From Halopenitus sp041821145 (GTDB lineage: Archaea > Halobacteriota > Halobacteria > Halobacteriales > Haloferacaceae), in NCBI RefSeq assembly GCF_041821145.1, contig NZ_JBGUBC010000015.1, forward strand, positions 1 through 64,000: a stretch of DNA of 64,000 bases, in the 5' to 3' direction. The notes beneath the pieces were generated by a model that was not told the DNA's origin, did no database searches, and was given only the letters and a program-made list of their open reading frames with translations. Below, in pieces: positions 7,507 to 15,646 of the stretch. Within the stretch, counting starts at the first letter, position 1; each line of letters begins with the position of its first letter. The position numbers and the translations under genes are program-made.

Positions 7507-8529
7507 ATGCAACAGTACCTCGATCTCGTCGACGAGACACTCACGGAGGGCACCTACAAGCCGAACCGCACGGGCGTAGACACGATCGCGAGCTTCAGCG
7601 GCCAATACACCGTCGATCTCTCCGAGGGATTCCCGCTTTTGACCACGAAGCGGATGGACGGCTATCGGTGGAACTCGCTCATCCACGAAGTGCTGTGGTA
7701 CCTCTCGGGAGAAGAGCACGTGCGAACGCTCCGAGAGCACACGGGCATCTGGGACGCCTGGGCCGACGAGGAGGGACACCTTGATACCGCCTACGGAAGA
7801 TTCTGGCGACGCTATCCGGTCCCCGACGCCGGGCTTCCCGGAGAGAGCTGGCCCGCGGACGCCCACCGATGGGTGACGGTCGAGGAGGACGAGGACGGCA
7901 CCGAACGCCGGACCTTCGATCAGATCCGGTACGTGCTCGATACGTTACGTGAGAACCCCCACTCCAGACGGATGGTCGTGAACGCCTGGCACCCCGCCAA
8001 CGCGACCGTTTCGACGCTCCCGCCGTGTCATTACACCTTCGTCGTGAACGTTCAGGACGGGCGGTTGAACCTCCACCTCACCCAGCGATCCGGGGACATC
8101 GCACTCGGCGTGCCGTTCAACGTCGCCGCATACTCGTTGCTGGCGACGGCGATCGCACAGCGGACGGGCTTCGAGATCGGTCAGTTCGGACACAGCATCG
8201 TCGACGCTCACGTCTACTGCGGGCAGGGCGACCGCGGCGAGTGGTACAGCGAGAACCTCGACCGTCTCCAGAACCGCCTGGTCGACGCCGACGGGAAGGT
8301 GGACTACCTCGACGTCAAGGCGTGGCTTGCGGACGTGACACCGACTGAACCCGACGAGAAGGAGGGGTACGACCACGTTCCCGGACTTCTCGAGCAGCTC
8401 TCCCGGGAGCCCCGCGATCGACCGCGGATCGAGATCGCCGACAAGCCGCTCGATGAGTTGGTCTTCGAGGACGTCGAACTTCACGACTATGACTCCGCGG
8501 ACGGGATCACGTTCGCGGTCGCGGAATGA
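7507..8529 (+). CDS. thyA: thymidylate synthase (ThyA type)
   Basis: ThyA methylates dUMP to dTMP using methylene-tetrahydrofolate, which is oxidised to dihydrofolate. The 340-residue protein has the N-terminal RTGVDTIASFSGQYTVDLSE block, FPLLTTKRMDGYRWNSLIHE, the catalytic-cysteine motif LPPCHYTFVVN, LHLTQRSGDIALGVPFNVA and the closing HSIVDAHVY motif. It is longer than the E. coli enzyme because of acidic insertions, as in other halophiles. The next gene, dihydrofolate reductase, overlaps by 4 bases and regenerates the spent folate. Confidence 0.96.
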   Translation: MQQYLDLVDETLTEGTYKPNRTGVDTIASFSGQYTVDLSEGFPLLTTKRMDGYRWNSLIHEVLWYLSGEEHVRTLREHTGIWDAWADEEGHLDTAYGRFWRRYPVPDAGLPGESWPADAHRWVTVEEDEDGTERRTFDQIRYVLDTLRENPHSRRMVVNAWHPANATVSTLPPCHYTFVVNVQDGRLNLHLTQRSGDIALGVPFNVAAYSLLATAIAQRTGFEIGQFGHSIVDAHVYCGQGDRGEWYSENLDRLQNRLVDADGKVDYLDVKAWLADVTPTEPDEKEGYDHVPGLLEQLSREPRDRPRIEIADKPLDELVFEDVELHDYDSADGITFAVAE

Positions 8530-9092
8530 TGGGGTCGTCCGATTCGGCCGACTCAGGCACCGGGACCGCCGTTCGGGATCTCGACGTCCCCGACGACCTC
8601 ACGATCACGGTGATCGCGGCGGTGGCCGAAAACGGGGTGATCGGCGACTCGGGCGGGATGCCCTGGCACTATCCGGCCGACCTCCGTCATTTCAAGGAGA
8701 CGACGACCGGTCACCCCGTGATCCTCGGACGCCGGACCCACGAGAACATCGTCTCCCGACTCGGGGAACCGCTTCCGGACCGGATCTCGATCGTCCTGTC
8801 GCGATCGGAACTCGATCTTGATGAGGGTGCCGTTCCAGCCGGAAGCATCCGCGAGGCGATCGAACGGGCTGAGAGTGCAGCCGAGGATCTCGACGTCGAA
8901 ACCGTCTACGTGGCCGGGGGCGCGACCATCTACGAGGCCTTCCTCCCGATCGCGGACGAACTCTCGATCACTGCGATCCACGAGACATACGAGGGTGACA
9001 CGACCTTCCCGACGGTGGACATGGACGAATGGGAAATGGTGGAACGTGAGGACCACGAGGAGCTGTCATTTCTCAGGTATCGACGGCGTTGA
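8526..9092 (+). CDS. folA: dihydrofolate reductase
   Basis: DHFR reduces dihydrofolate to tetrahydrofolate with NADPH, completing the thymidylate cycle with the coupled upstream thyA. The 188-residue chain has a 25-residue acidic extension, then the standard fold: ITVIAAVAENGVIGDSGGMP-W, FKETTTGHPVILGRRTHENI, and VYVAGGATIYEAFLPIADEL with the GG nucleotide turn. The start ATGATG overlaps the thyA stop. A start at the second ATG (8529) would also work. Confidence 0.94.
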   Translation: MMGSSDSADSGTGTAVRDLDVPDDLTITVIAAVAENGVIGDSGGMPWHYPADLRHFKETTTGHPVILGRRTHENIVSRLGEPLPDRISIVLSRSELDLDEGAVPAGSIREAIERAESAAEDLDVETVYVAGGATIYEAFLPIADELSITAIHETYEGDTTFPTVDMDEWEMVEREDHEELSFLRYRRR

Positions 9093-9194
9093 CACTCCGG
9101 GTGAGCGGCACGATAAGGAGGGTTTTTCCCGGGGGAGATGTTACGGGTAGCCAATGATCGAGGACGCGATGGACCGGTATGGAGGGCGGCAACG

Positions 9195-9959
9195 ATGAAT
9201 CAGGACCAGCAGGCCTACGACCGAGGAACCTCGCTGTTCTCCCCCGACGGTCGTATCTATCAGGTCGAGTATGCCCGCGAGGCCGTCTCACGTGGGGCAC
9301 CGAGCCTCGGAATTCGGACGGCGGACGGGATCGTCTTTGCGGCCATGAGTCGGGCCTCCTCGTCGCTGATGGAGGCCGAGAGTATCGAAAAGCTCCACAA
9401 GCTCGACGACCACGTCGGGACCGCCTCGGCCGGCCACGTCGCCGACGCGCGCAAACTGATCGACTTCGCCCGCAGGCGCGCACAGATGAACCGCCTGCGG
9501 TACGGCGAGCCGATCGGCGTCGAGACCCTGACGAAGGACGTGACGGACCACATACAGGAGAACACCCAACTCGGTGGGACGCGTCCCTACGGTGCCGCGT
9601 TACTGATCGGCGGCTTCGAGGACGGGGACCCACGTCTGTTCGGCGCCGATCCCTCCGGAACCCCCCACGAGTGGAAGGCGACCGTCATCGGCGACGGGCG
9701 CGAGGATATCCAGGCGTTCCTTGAGGACGAATGGAACGAGGAGGCCTCCCTCGACGAGGGGATAGAACTCGGCGTACGGGCCCTCTCGATGTACGAGGAG
9801 GAGTTAGTCGCCAAGGATCTCTCGGTCGCGACGATCACCGAATCGGACGGCTACCGCGTGTCATCCGACGAGGAAGTCGAAGCGGCCTTCGAGGACCGAG
9901 ATTCGGACGCGGAGAGCACGGACGAGGATCCGTCCGACGACGGGTCCGACGAAAACTGA
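9195..9959 (+). CDS. 20S proteasome alpha subunit (alpha2/PsmC-like)
   Basis: This subunit forms the outer heptameric gating rings of the 20S proteasome, which degrades unfolded proteins delivered by PAN or Cdc48-type ATPases. The 254-residue protein opens with the alpha signature YDRGTSLFSPDGRIYQVEYA, followed by MEAESIEKLHKLDDHVGTAS and GGTRPYGAALLIGG. It ends in an acidic, probably disordered tail. SRASSSLMEAESIEKLHK resembles the haloarchaeal second alpha subunit (PsmC) more than PsmA; this is from memory. Of several possible starts I chose the ATG preceded by GGAGGG. Confidence 0.88.
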   Translation: MNQDQQAYDRGTSLFSPDGRIYQVEYAREAVSRGAPSLGIRTADGIVFAAMSRASSSLMEAESIEKLHKLDDHVGTASAGHVADARKLIDFARRRAQMNRLRYGEPIGVETLTKDVTDHIQENTQLGGTRPYGAALLIGGFEDGDPRLFGADPSGTPHEWKATVIGDGREDIQAFLEDEWNEEASLDEGIELGVRALSMYEEELVAKDLSVATITESDGYRVSSDEEVEAAFEDRDSDAESTDEDPSDDGSDEN

Positions 9960-9997
9960 CGGCCATCGTGGGGGGCGGGAGCGACGGTGCGCAAGCG

Positions 9998-10005
9998 CTT
10001 TTACG
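9998..10005 (+). promoter_or_regulatory. TATA-like element of the membrane HTH gene
   Basis: CTTTTACG lies about 27 bases before the ATG at 10029, which supports that start and a leaderless transcript. Confidence 0.4.
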
Positions 10006-10028
10006 CGGCGGCGAGCGCTAACGAACGA

Positions 10029-11348
10029 ATGAGGAGTTCGGTCTCCGTCCGCGCCGGTCTCTGTTTGCTTTTACTCGTCGTCGCGATGGCGGGAGCCGTC
10101 GGCGCCGCCGAACCGGCCGGTACCGGATTCGAACCGGTCGAGAACCCAACCGCGATCGACGCCGAGACCGGCGATCCCCAGATCGATCTCGCGGGGTTCG
10201 ATCGAAGCGTGATCGATATTACGGTCGCGGAGTCGGGACGGGGTGTCTGGACGCTACGGTACGAACGAGCCCTGACGAACGAGACCGAGCGCGACAACTT
10301 CGAGGCGTTTGCAAGGGAGTTCAACGAAGAGGAAACCGACCTCTATCGGAACTTTCGGGCGGACGCGTCGGCGCTCGTCACTGAGGGTGAAAACGTGACC
10401 GATCGAGACATGGCCGCCACCGGCTTCGACCGGGAGGCATTCATCCACTCAAGTCTCGGCAACGACGTCGGCGTCGTCGAACTCACGTTCACCTGGCGCG
10501 GGTTCGCCGCCGTCGAGGCGGACACCGTCATCGTCGGGGACGTCTTCGAGGGCGGGTTCTACATCGGTCCCGACCAGGAACTCGTCATCCGCCCTGGCGA
10601 TCAGCTCGCCTTCGAGTCTCACGATCCGGAGGGAACGCCGTCGAATCCCGATTCCCTTTCGGAGAGCGTCTCGATCACCTGGCAGGGCGAACGGCGATTC
10701 ACGGACCGGCGCCCGCGCGTCGTGTTCACGAGGAATTCGACGGCGGATAACTCGACGACGGAGACCTCGACAACCACGGAGCCGGGGACAGCGAGTTCCA
10801 CGGGTGGATCGGAGTCGCCGACGGTGACCGAGGGATCGTCGGCCGAGACGGAGGCCCCGTTCGATGGAGGTCTTCTCTGGGGGCTGTTCGGAATCGCCGC
10901 CGTTCTCGCGGTCGTGCTTGCCGTCGTGTTCCGATCGCGTGGCGGTGGGATCGATCGATCGCGGGCGAGCGGCCCGAGCGGCGGGGGGGTCGACGACGGG
11001 ACGCCGCCACGGGCCGGGGTGAGTGGCGACGATCGCTCCTCCGAAGGCGACGGGAAATCGGGAGAATCGCCTGCCGCAACTCCCTCGTCCCTGTCGCCGC
11101 CCGCGATCGCCGACGAGGAGTTGTTGTCGGATGAAGACCGGATCGAGTCGATCCTTCGCGAGCATGGCGGCCGGGTGAAACAGTCACGGATCGTCGATGC
11201 GACCGACTGGTCGAAATCAAAGGTAAGCGTCGTTCTCTCGGAGATGGCGGAGGAGGGAACCGTCTCGAAGCTTCGGATCGGCCGCGAGAACGTGATCACC
11301 CTCGACGAATACGACTCCGACACCGAGGAGTCGACTTCCCAGGAGTGA
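10029..11348 (+). CDS. membrane-anchored helix-turn-helix regulator with extracellular domain
   Basis: The 439-residue protein has a signal peptide (about residues 1-26, GLCLLLLVVAMAGAVGAA) and an extracellular beta-rich domain (about 30-235). A Thr/Ser-rich stalk follows (TETSTTTEPGTASSTG). One membrane helix at about 280-303 (LFGIAAVLAVVLAVVF) precedes a charged linker. The cytoplasmic winged helix at about 373-428 reads IESILREHGGRVKQSRIVDA, WSKSKVSVVLSEMAEEGTVS. The topology implies that an outside signal controls a DNA-binding domain held at the membrane. The family is widespread in haloarchaea but, as far as I know, lacks an assigned ligand or target. Confidence 0.8.
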   Translation: MRSSVSVRAGLCLLLLVVAMAGAVGAAEPAGTGFEPVENPTAIDAETGDPQIDLAGFDRSVIDITVAESGRGVWTLRYERALTNETERDNFEAFAREFNEEETDLYRNFRADASALVTEGENVTDRDMAATGFDREAFIHSSLGNDVGVVELTFTWRGFAAVEADTVIVGDVFEGGFYIGPDQELVIRPGDQLAFESHDPEGTPSNPDSLSESVSITWQGERRFTDRRPRVVFTRNSTADNSTTETSTTTEPGTASSTGGSESPTVTEGSSAETEAPFDGGLLWGLFGIAAVLAVVLAVVFRSRGGGIDRSRASGPSGGGVDDGTPPRAGVSGDDRSSEGDGKSGESPAATPSSLSPPAIADEELLSDEDRIESILREHGGRVKQSRIVDATDWSKSKVSVVLSEMAEEGTVSKLRIGRENVITLDEYDSDTEESTSQE

Positions 11349-11385
11349 GTTCAGTCGGCCGGAGTTGGAGTTCCGTCGGTCGGAG

Positions 11386-11859
11386 TCAGCCGCGAACGTA
11401 CTCGGAGAGGCGGTCTCGCAGGGAGTCCCCTCCGAGTTTCAGGTAGTAGGCATTGCCTCCGTCCTCGTAGTACCCGTCGATCCGGCGTTCGACCTCGAAT
11501 CCGAGGTGGCGATAAAATCCGATCGCGTTCTCGTTCGTCGTTCGAGCGTGACATGTAACCGACCGGTTATTCTCGGCGATATCCGCGATCAGCTGCTTGC
11601 CGTATCCCCGACCGCGTGCCTCGGGGGCGACCGCCAGAAACAAGACGTATCCATCGCGTCGGGCCGAGGCGAACGCAACGAGTCGGTCGTCCTCAAAGAG
11701 GAGATGCGTCGTCGAGCGTCGATACGCGTCAGTAAAGAATCCGCGTCGCTGCCGGAGAACGCCGTCCCTCGATCGAATTCGCTCTTTGAGGTCCCAGGCC
11801 TCGCCCACGTGGTCGGCGTTGCCCGGACGATCGACCCGCTTCTCCACGGTAACGCTCAC
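11386..11859 (-). CDS. GNAT family N-acetyltransferase
   Basis: The 157-residue protein has the GNAT core: VLFLAVAPEARGRGYGKQLI with the acetyl-CoA P-loop RGRGYG, then CHARTTNENAIGFYRHLGFE, the usual RimI-like end. The substrate cannot be read from sequence. The start is a GTG at 11859, supported by a TATA element 26 bases upstream. The 3' end is convergent with the membrane HTH gene, with 37 bases between. Confidence 0.85.
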   Translation of the reverse strand: MSVTVEKRVDRPGNADHVGEAWDLKERIRSRDGVLRQRRGFFTDAYRRSTTHLLFEDDRLVAFASARRDGYVLFLAVAPEARGRGYGKQLIADIAENNRSVTCHARTTNENAIGFYRHLGFEVERRIDGYYEDGGNAYYLKLGGDSLRDRLSEYVRG

Positions 11860-11880
11860 TGGCGGAGACTAACGCGCGGA

Positions 11881-11890
11881 TTCAATATAA
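11881..11890 (-). promoter_or_regulatory. TATA box of the GNAT gene
   Basis: On the minus strand TTATATTGAA is centred about 26 bases before the GTG start at 11859. It decides the start in favour of that GTG. Confidence 0.6.
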
Positions 11891-11997
11891 CTCCTCCGTC
11901 CCGACGACTGAGAACTGACCCGATTTCGGACGCCGACCTCGAATCCGACGGATCGAATCGATACCACTACCACGGGTCCCGACGAACCCGTGAATAC

Positions 11998-12411
11998 GTG
12001 ACGTTCGAACTCCGCGATCACACCGCCGACGTCGCAGTCGAGGCGACTGCCAGCACGCTCTCCGACGTCTTCGCGGACGTCGCAGCAGGGCTTACCGCCG
12101 CGATGTGTGACTCCTGGCCCGACGAAGGGGATCGGTTCTCGATCGAGGAGACGGCCGAATCCCGTGAGGCGCTGTTGTTCGATTACCTCGATCGACTCAT
12201 CTACGAACGAGACGTCCGTGAGGTGCTTCCGGTCGACCATCGGTGTGATGTCCAGGAAACCCCCGAGGATGAATGGACCCTGTCCGCGAGCGCGCGCGGC
12301 ATCCCGTTCGAATCGGTCACCGCCCGCGATATCAAGGCCGTGACCTACTCACAGATGCGTCTCGAATCCCGTGACGACGGTTGGTACGCCTACGTCGTCT
12401 TCGACGTGTGA
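11998..12411 (+). CDS. archease (RtcB activator)
   Basis: Archease stimulates guanylylation and turnover of the RNA ligase RtcB in tRNA splicing. The 137-residue product reads M(GTG)TFELRDHTADVAVEATAST, then DYLDRLIYERDV, and ends RDIKAVTYSQMRLESRDDGW. This is the family pattern with its conserved HTAD and C-terminal KAVTY blocks. The GTG start puts the N terminus exactly where archease begins; a much longer upstream frame is shadow sequence. rtcB follows 63 bases later on the same strand, a conserved partnership. Confidence 0.92.
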   Translation: MTFELRDHTADVAVEATASTLSDVFADVAAGLTAAMCDSWPDEGDRFSIEETAESREALLFDYLDRLIYERDVREVLPVDHRCDVQETPEDEWTLSASARGIPFESVTARDIKAVTYSQMRLESRDDGWYAYVVFDV

Positions 12412-12474
12412 GATCGTTGCTCGGTGATCGGCCGACGCCGTAACCCTATTCCACCTGCCCGCCCACGGTCCAGT

Positions 12475-13938
12475 ATGACCACTCGCGAGATCGACGACAT
12501 CCGTCTGCGGAAGATCCGGGACTACGTCTGGGAGATCCCGAAGGAAGGGGACATGAACGTTCCCGCGCGCGTCTTCGCCTCCGAGGCGCTCTTAGAGGAG
12601 ATATCGGAGGACGATACCCTCACCCAGCTTCGAAACGCGACGCATCTGCCCGGCATATCGGGTCACGCGCTCTGTATGCCCGACGGCCACCAGGGATACG
12701 GCTTCCCCGTCGGCGGCGTGGGGGCGATCGATGCCGAGAACGGCTGCATCTCGCCGGGGGCGATCGGCTATGACATCAACTGCGGCGTTCGGATGGTAAA
12801 AACGAACCTCACCTACGACGACGTTCGCGGCCACGAGGTGGAACTCGTCGAGAAGCTCTTCGATCGGATCCCCTCGGGACTCGGTGGCGGCGGGGTCGTC
12901 GAGGGTGACCGCGACACGGTCGAGGCGGTTCTTGAACGCGGTGTCGAGTGGGCACTCGAGGAAGGGTACGGCGTTCCGGGGGATCTCGATCACTGTGAAG
13001 ACGAGGGGCGCCGACTGGACGCGCGCCCCGAATACGTCCCGAAGAAGGCGAAAGACCGCGGGCGCAACCAAATCGGATCGCTCGGGTCCGGAAACCACTT
13101 CCTCGAGGTACAGCGCGTGACCGACGTCTTCAACGAGGATATCGCCGACGTCTACGGCCTCGAGACGGATCAGATCGTCGTGCTCATCCACTGTGGCTCA
13201 CGGGGACTCGGCCACCAGACCTGTACGGAATACCTCCGCCGGATCGAAAAGCGCCACGACGGTCTCCTCGCGGAGCTCCCCGACAAGGAACTCGCGGCCG
13301 CGCCGGCAGGATCGGAACTCGCGACGGAGTATTACGGCGCGATGTGTGCGGCGATCAACTACGCGTGGGTCAACCGTCAGCTCGTCACCCACCAGACGCG
13401 GAAGGTATTCGGGCACGTCTTCGATGCCGATCCGATGGACGATCTCGGGATGGAACTGCTCTACGACGTCGCCCACAACATCGCCAAACGCGAGACGCAC
13501 GTGATCGACGGCGAGGAGCGCGATCTGTACGTTCACCGAAAGGGCGCGACGCGTGCGTTCCCGGCCGGCCGCGAGGAAATCCCTGAGGTCTATCGCGATG
13601 TCGGCCAGCCCGTCATCATTCCCGGGAGCATGGGCGCGGGCTCGTACGTCCTCTGCGGCGGCGAGAATTCCCTCGACGTCTCCTTTGGATCCACGGCCCA
13701 CGGAGCGGGTCGACTGATGAGTCGCACGCAGGCCAAACAGGAGTTCTGGGGGGAAGACGTCCAAGACGACCTCGAAGAACAGGACCACGTCTACGTCAAG
13801 GCACAAAGCGGCGCGACGATCGCCGAGGAGGCCCCCGGAGTCTACAAGGACGTCGACGAGGTCGTCCGCGTCAGCGACGAACTTGGGATCGGCGACAAGG
13901 TGGCCCGAACGTTCCCGGTCTGTAATATCAAAGGATAG
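12475..13938 (+). CDS. rtcB: tRNA-splicing ligase RtcB
   Basis: RtcB joins 2',3'-cyclic phosphate (or 3'-phosphate) and 5'-hydroxyl RNA ends using GTP and manganese, sealing exons after tRNA intron removal. The 487-residue protein shows every key block: PDGHQGYGFPVGGVGA, GAIGYDINCGVRM (metal-binding Cys), LGSGNHFLEVQ, HCGSRGLGHQ, PGSMGAGSYVLCG, and the guanylylated histidine in FGSTAHGAGR. No intein interrupts it, unlike in some archaea. It lies directly after archease and is probably co-transcribed with it. Confidence 0.97.
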   Translation: MTTREIDDIRLRKIRDYVWEIPKEGDMNVPARVFASEALLEEISEDDTLTQLRNATHLPGISGHALCMPDGHQGYGFPVGGVGAIDAENGCISPGAIGYDINCGVRMVKTNLTYDDVRGHEVELVEKLFDRIPSGLGGGGVVEGDRDTVEAVLERGVEWALEEGYGVPGDLDHCEDEGRRLDARPEYVPKKAKDRGRNQIGSLGSGNHFLEVQRVTDVFNEDIADVYGLETDQIVVLIHCGSRGLGHQTCTEYLRRIEKRHDGLLAELPDKELAAAPAGSELATEYYGAMCAAINYAWVNRQLVTHQTRKVFGHVFDADPMDDLGMELLYDVAHNIAKRETHVIDGEERDLYVHRKGATRAFPAGREEIPEVYRDVGQPVIIPGSMGAGSYVLCGGENSLDVSFGSTAHGAGRLMSRTQAKQEFWGEDVQDDLEEQDHVYVKAQSGATIAEEAPGVYKDVDEVVRVSDELGIGDKVARTFPVCNIKG

Positions 13939-13958
13939 TCCCCGTCGAACCGGCAGTC

Positions 13959-14528
13959 TCAGCTCCAAAAGCCGCCGGCGTCCGGGCCATTCGGTCCGGG
14001 CGGTCCGCGCGGTGCCGATGGACCCCGACCCAGGTCAAGGCGGACGCGCTCCCCGCTGGATTCGGCGTTCGGATCGACCTCACGTCCGTCCTCGAAACGG
14101 ACGAACGAGAGGTAGAAGGGCTCCCCACAGCCGACGTCGACGGGCTGCTCGTCGTTTGCGTTCTCCGTTCCACTGCTGGCGTCGTTCATCTCACTGATAA
14201 CGTCGTTCGTCTCATCGCCAGCGTCGTTCGTCTCGATCCGACCGTCGCCGAGCGTAGCGGGTGCTTCCTCCGCGGACACGGAATTTTTCGGACTTGGATT
14301 CCAGGTGACGCCCGCACTCTCCCCACAGACGAACCGCACGCCGTCGATCGACGTCGCTGCGTCGTCACCATCCGCCGTCTGATCCGCATCGAACTCCGCC
14401 GTCGGCTCCGCGTACGTCCACCCCTCGAACGGATACGGAGTAACCGATTTGTCCGCGAGATAGCCGTCCCGCTCGATGGAGACGAGCGTTCCACACCGCG
14501 GACAGTGGTAGGTGACCGGATAGCTCAT
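13959..14528 (-). CDS. uncharacterised haloarchaeal zinc-ribbon protein
   Basis: The 189-residue acidic protein begins MSYPVTYHCPRCGTLVSIER. A CPxC pair near the N terminus and later VRFVCGES and CGEPFYLSFVRFED suggest one or two structural zinc sites. Between them lies a low-complexity stretch built on degenerate ETND/EMND repeats (about residues 97-130), and the C terminus is rich in Pro and Gly. I do not recognise a named family; the Cys pairs suggest a scaffold or nucleic-acid binding role. A TATA element about 26 bases upstream (14551-14559) supports the start. Confidence 0.65.
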   Translation of the reverse strand: MSYPVTYHCPRCGTLVSIERDGYLADKSVTPYPFEGWTYAEPTAEFDADQTADGDDAATSIDGVRFVCGESAGVTWNPSPKNSVSAEEAPATLGDGRIETNDAGDETNDVISEMNDASSGTENANDEQPVDVGCGEPFYLSFVRFEDGREVDPNAESSGERVRLDLGRGPSAPRGPPGPNGPDAGGFWS

Positions 14529-14533
14529 ACCGA

Positions 14534-14580
14534 TCGAAAGCGGTCCATCGATAAGTCTTCATCGCCGGTCGAAAGCGGTC
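14534..14580. repeat. 12-bp direct repeat flanking a TATA box
   Basis: TCGAAAGCGGTC occurs at 14534-14545 and again at 14569-14580, 35 bp apart. A minus-strand TATA-like AAGACTTAT lies between them. One copy overlaps the likely transcription start of the zinc-ribbon gene and the other lies upstream, as expected for paired operator half-sites. Confidence 0.5.
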
Positions 14581-14653
14581 TGATCCGGTTCGATTCGACG
14601 TATCGATCTCCTGGAAACGCACGGTCCGTCCTCGACGACTGGACCATGCCGGA

Positions 14654-15367
14654 CTAGCCCACGATCGCAAGGAGGGCCGATGCCACCGTTCCGATGGCAG
14701 CCTCCCAAAGGGACACCCCGGTCAGGGTGGCCTGGAGGGTGTCGATGCCGAAGAAGCCGAAGGCGGCCGCCGCAAGAAAGTGCGCCTTCCGGAGATCAAA
14801 GCGGTTCGCGAACCGGAAGAAGACGAATGCGTTGAGCAGGCTGACCGGAATGATGGCTGCCATTTCACCCATCCAGATGGCGGTCGGATACGCCGGATAC
14901 TGGGCGGCCAGTCCGATCGTCACGAGCTGGGTCTTATCGCCGAACTCGCCGAAGGCCATCAACGCAAAGATGGGCAAAAAGCCGCCCATGACGTTCGGGA
15001 CCTGCCAGTCGAGATAGGGAACCCGCACGTCGAGTTCTCCCTGGAGAATACGCGAGACTCCGCCATCGGACTGTGCGTCGGGACCCTCGTTGGAGGGCGC
15101 AGATCGGAACAACGCGATCGCGAAGAACAAAAACAGGATCCCGGTCAACACGTCGAGGTAGATCTCGGGAAGTACCGTCTGGATGTAACTCCCGAAGTAG
15201 ATCTCAAGTACCGTCCAGCCGGCGAACGCGCTCCCGGCGGCCGCCACGACTGTGACCGGATTGTACCGCGTGGAGAGCGCCGCGATAATGAACTGGACCT
15301 TCTCGCCCGGTAACACCGCAAGCTGGGCCAGAAACGCGATCGTCGCGATCTCCAGCCAGCCGGTCAT
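14654..15367 (-). CDS. TMEM165/GDT1 (UPF0016) family cation transporter
   Basis: The family exports manganese or calcium, or exchanges them for protons, across membranes. The 237-residue, roughly six-helix protein is an internal duplication. The second repeat has the canonical motif in FGEFGDKTQLVTIGLAAQYP. The first repeat is degenerate (LAVLPGEKVQFIIAALSTRY), lacking the first Glu and with Asp changed to Glu. The two halves normally co-form the ion site, so the change may alter specificity. The ATG overlaps the stop of a possible 39-codon upstream reading frame, and a palindromic operator lies further upstream. Confidence 0.85.
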   Translation of the reverse strand: MTGWLEIATIAFLAQLAVLPGEKVQFIIAALSTRYNPVTVVAAAGSAFAGWTVLEIYFGSYIQTVLPEIYLDVLTGILFLFFAIALFRSAPSNEGPDAQSDGGVSRILQGELDVRVPYLDWQVPNVMGGFLPIFALMAFGEFGDKTQLVTIGLAAQYPAYPTAIWMGEMAAIIPVSLLNAFVFFRFANRFDLRKAHFLAAAAFGFFGIDTLQATLTGVSLWEAAIGTVASALLAIVG

Positions 15368-15483
15368 CCGTCGTCGCCCGGCGATAGCCGTTTCCGCCGA
15401 TGGGCGGACCGATCGGTCCGCTGTCGGCCGACAACTGCACGTGTGATCTCGTTCGTTCGTCGAGGGGGGCGGTCGAAGCTCAT
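15364..15483 (-). CDS. possible 39-aa leader ORF coupled to the GDT1 gene
   Basis: An ATG at 15483 opens a 39-codon frame (MSFDRPPRRTNEITRAVVGR and so on) that ends in TGA overlapping the GDT1 ATG by 4 bases. The product is very basic, with about ten Arg and no membrane segment, which is unusual in this acidic proteome. It may be a regulatory leader peptide rather than a functional protein, or may not be translated at all. The support is its position: 12 bases downstream of a clear inverted repeat and coupled to the transporter. Confidence 0.35.
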   Translation of the reverse strand: MSFDRPPRRTNEITRAVVGRQRTDRSAHRRKRLSPGDDG

Positions 15484-15495
15484 TCGTTACTGTGA

Positions 15496-15511
15496 ATTAG
15501 ACGTGTCTAAT
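15496..15511. promoter_or_regulatory. inverted repeat ATTAGAC-N2-GTCTAAT (metal-regulator-like operator)
   Basis: Seven-base arms ATTAGAC and GTCTAAT are separated by GT. The site is AT-rich compared with its surroundings and lies 129 bases before the GDT1 start. The shape resembles operators of DtxR/MntR-type metal regulators, which would suit a manganese transporter, but I cannot match it to a proven haloarchaeal consensus. Confidence 0.55.
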
Positions 15512-15646
15512 GTTTGAATTCCGCTCACAAATACCATCTTCGATCGAGGCGATCCGGATCGATCCGATCGACGAGCCGACCGGCGATCCGGTGTTCAAGC
15601 CGCGATCCGGCATTTAAGCCGTGAAAACCGAACGGAGGTACGGCGA

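Noticed and set aside
11365..11997. Upstream extension of the archease frame
   Set aside because: It overlaps the GNAT gene antisense and both promoters; archease begins naturally at the GTG at 11998.
12475..13938. Intein in RtcB
   Set aside because: All catalytic blocks follow at normal spacing and the length is that of an intein-free enzyme.
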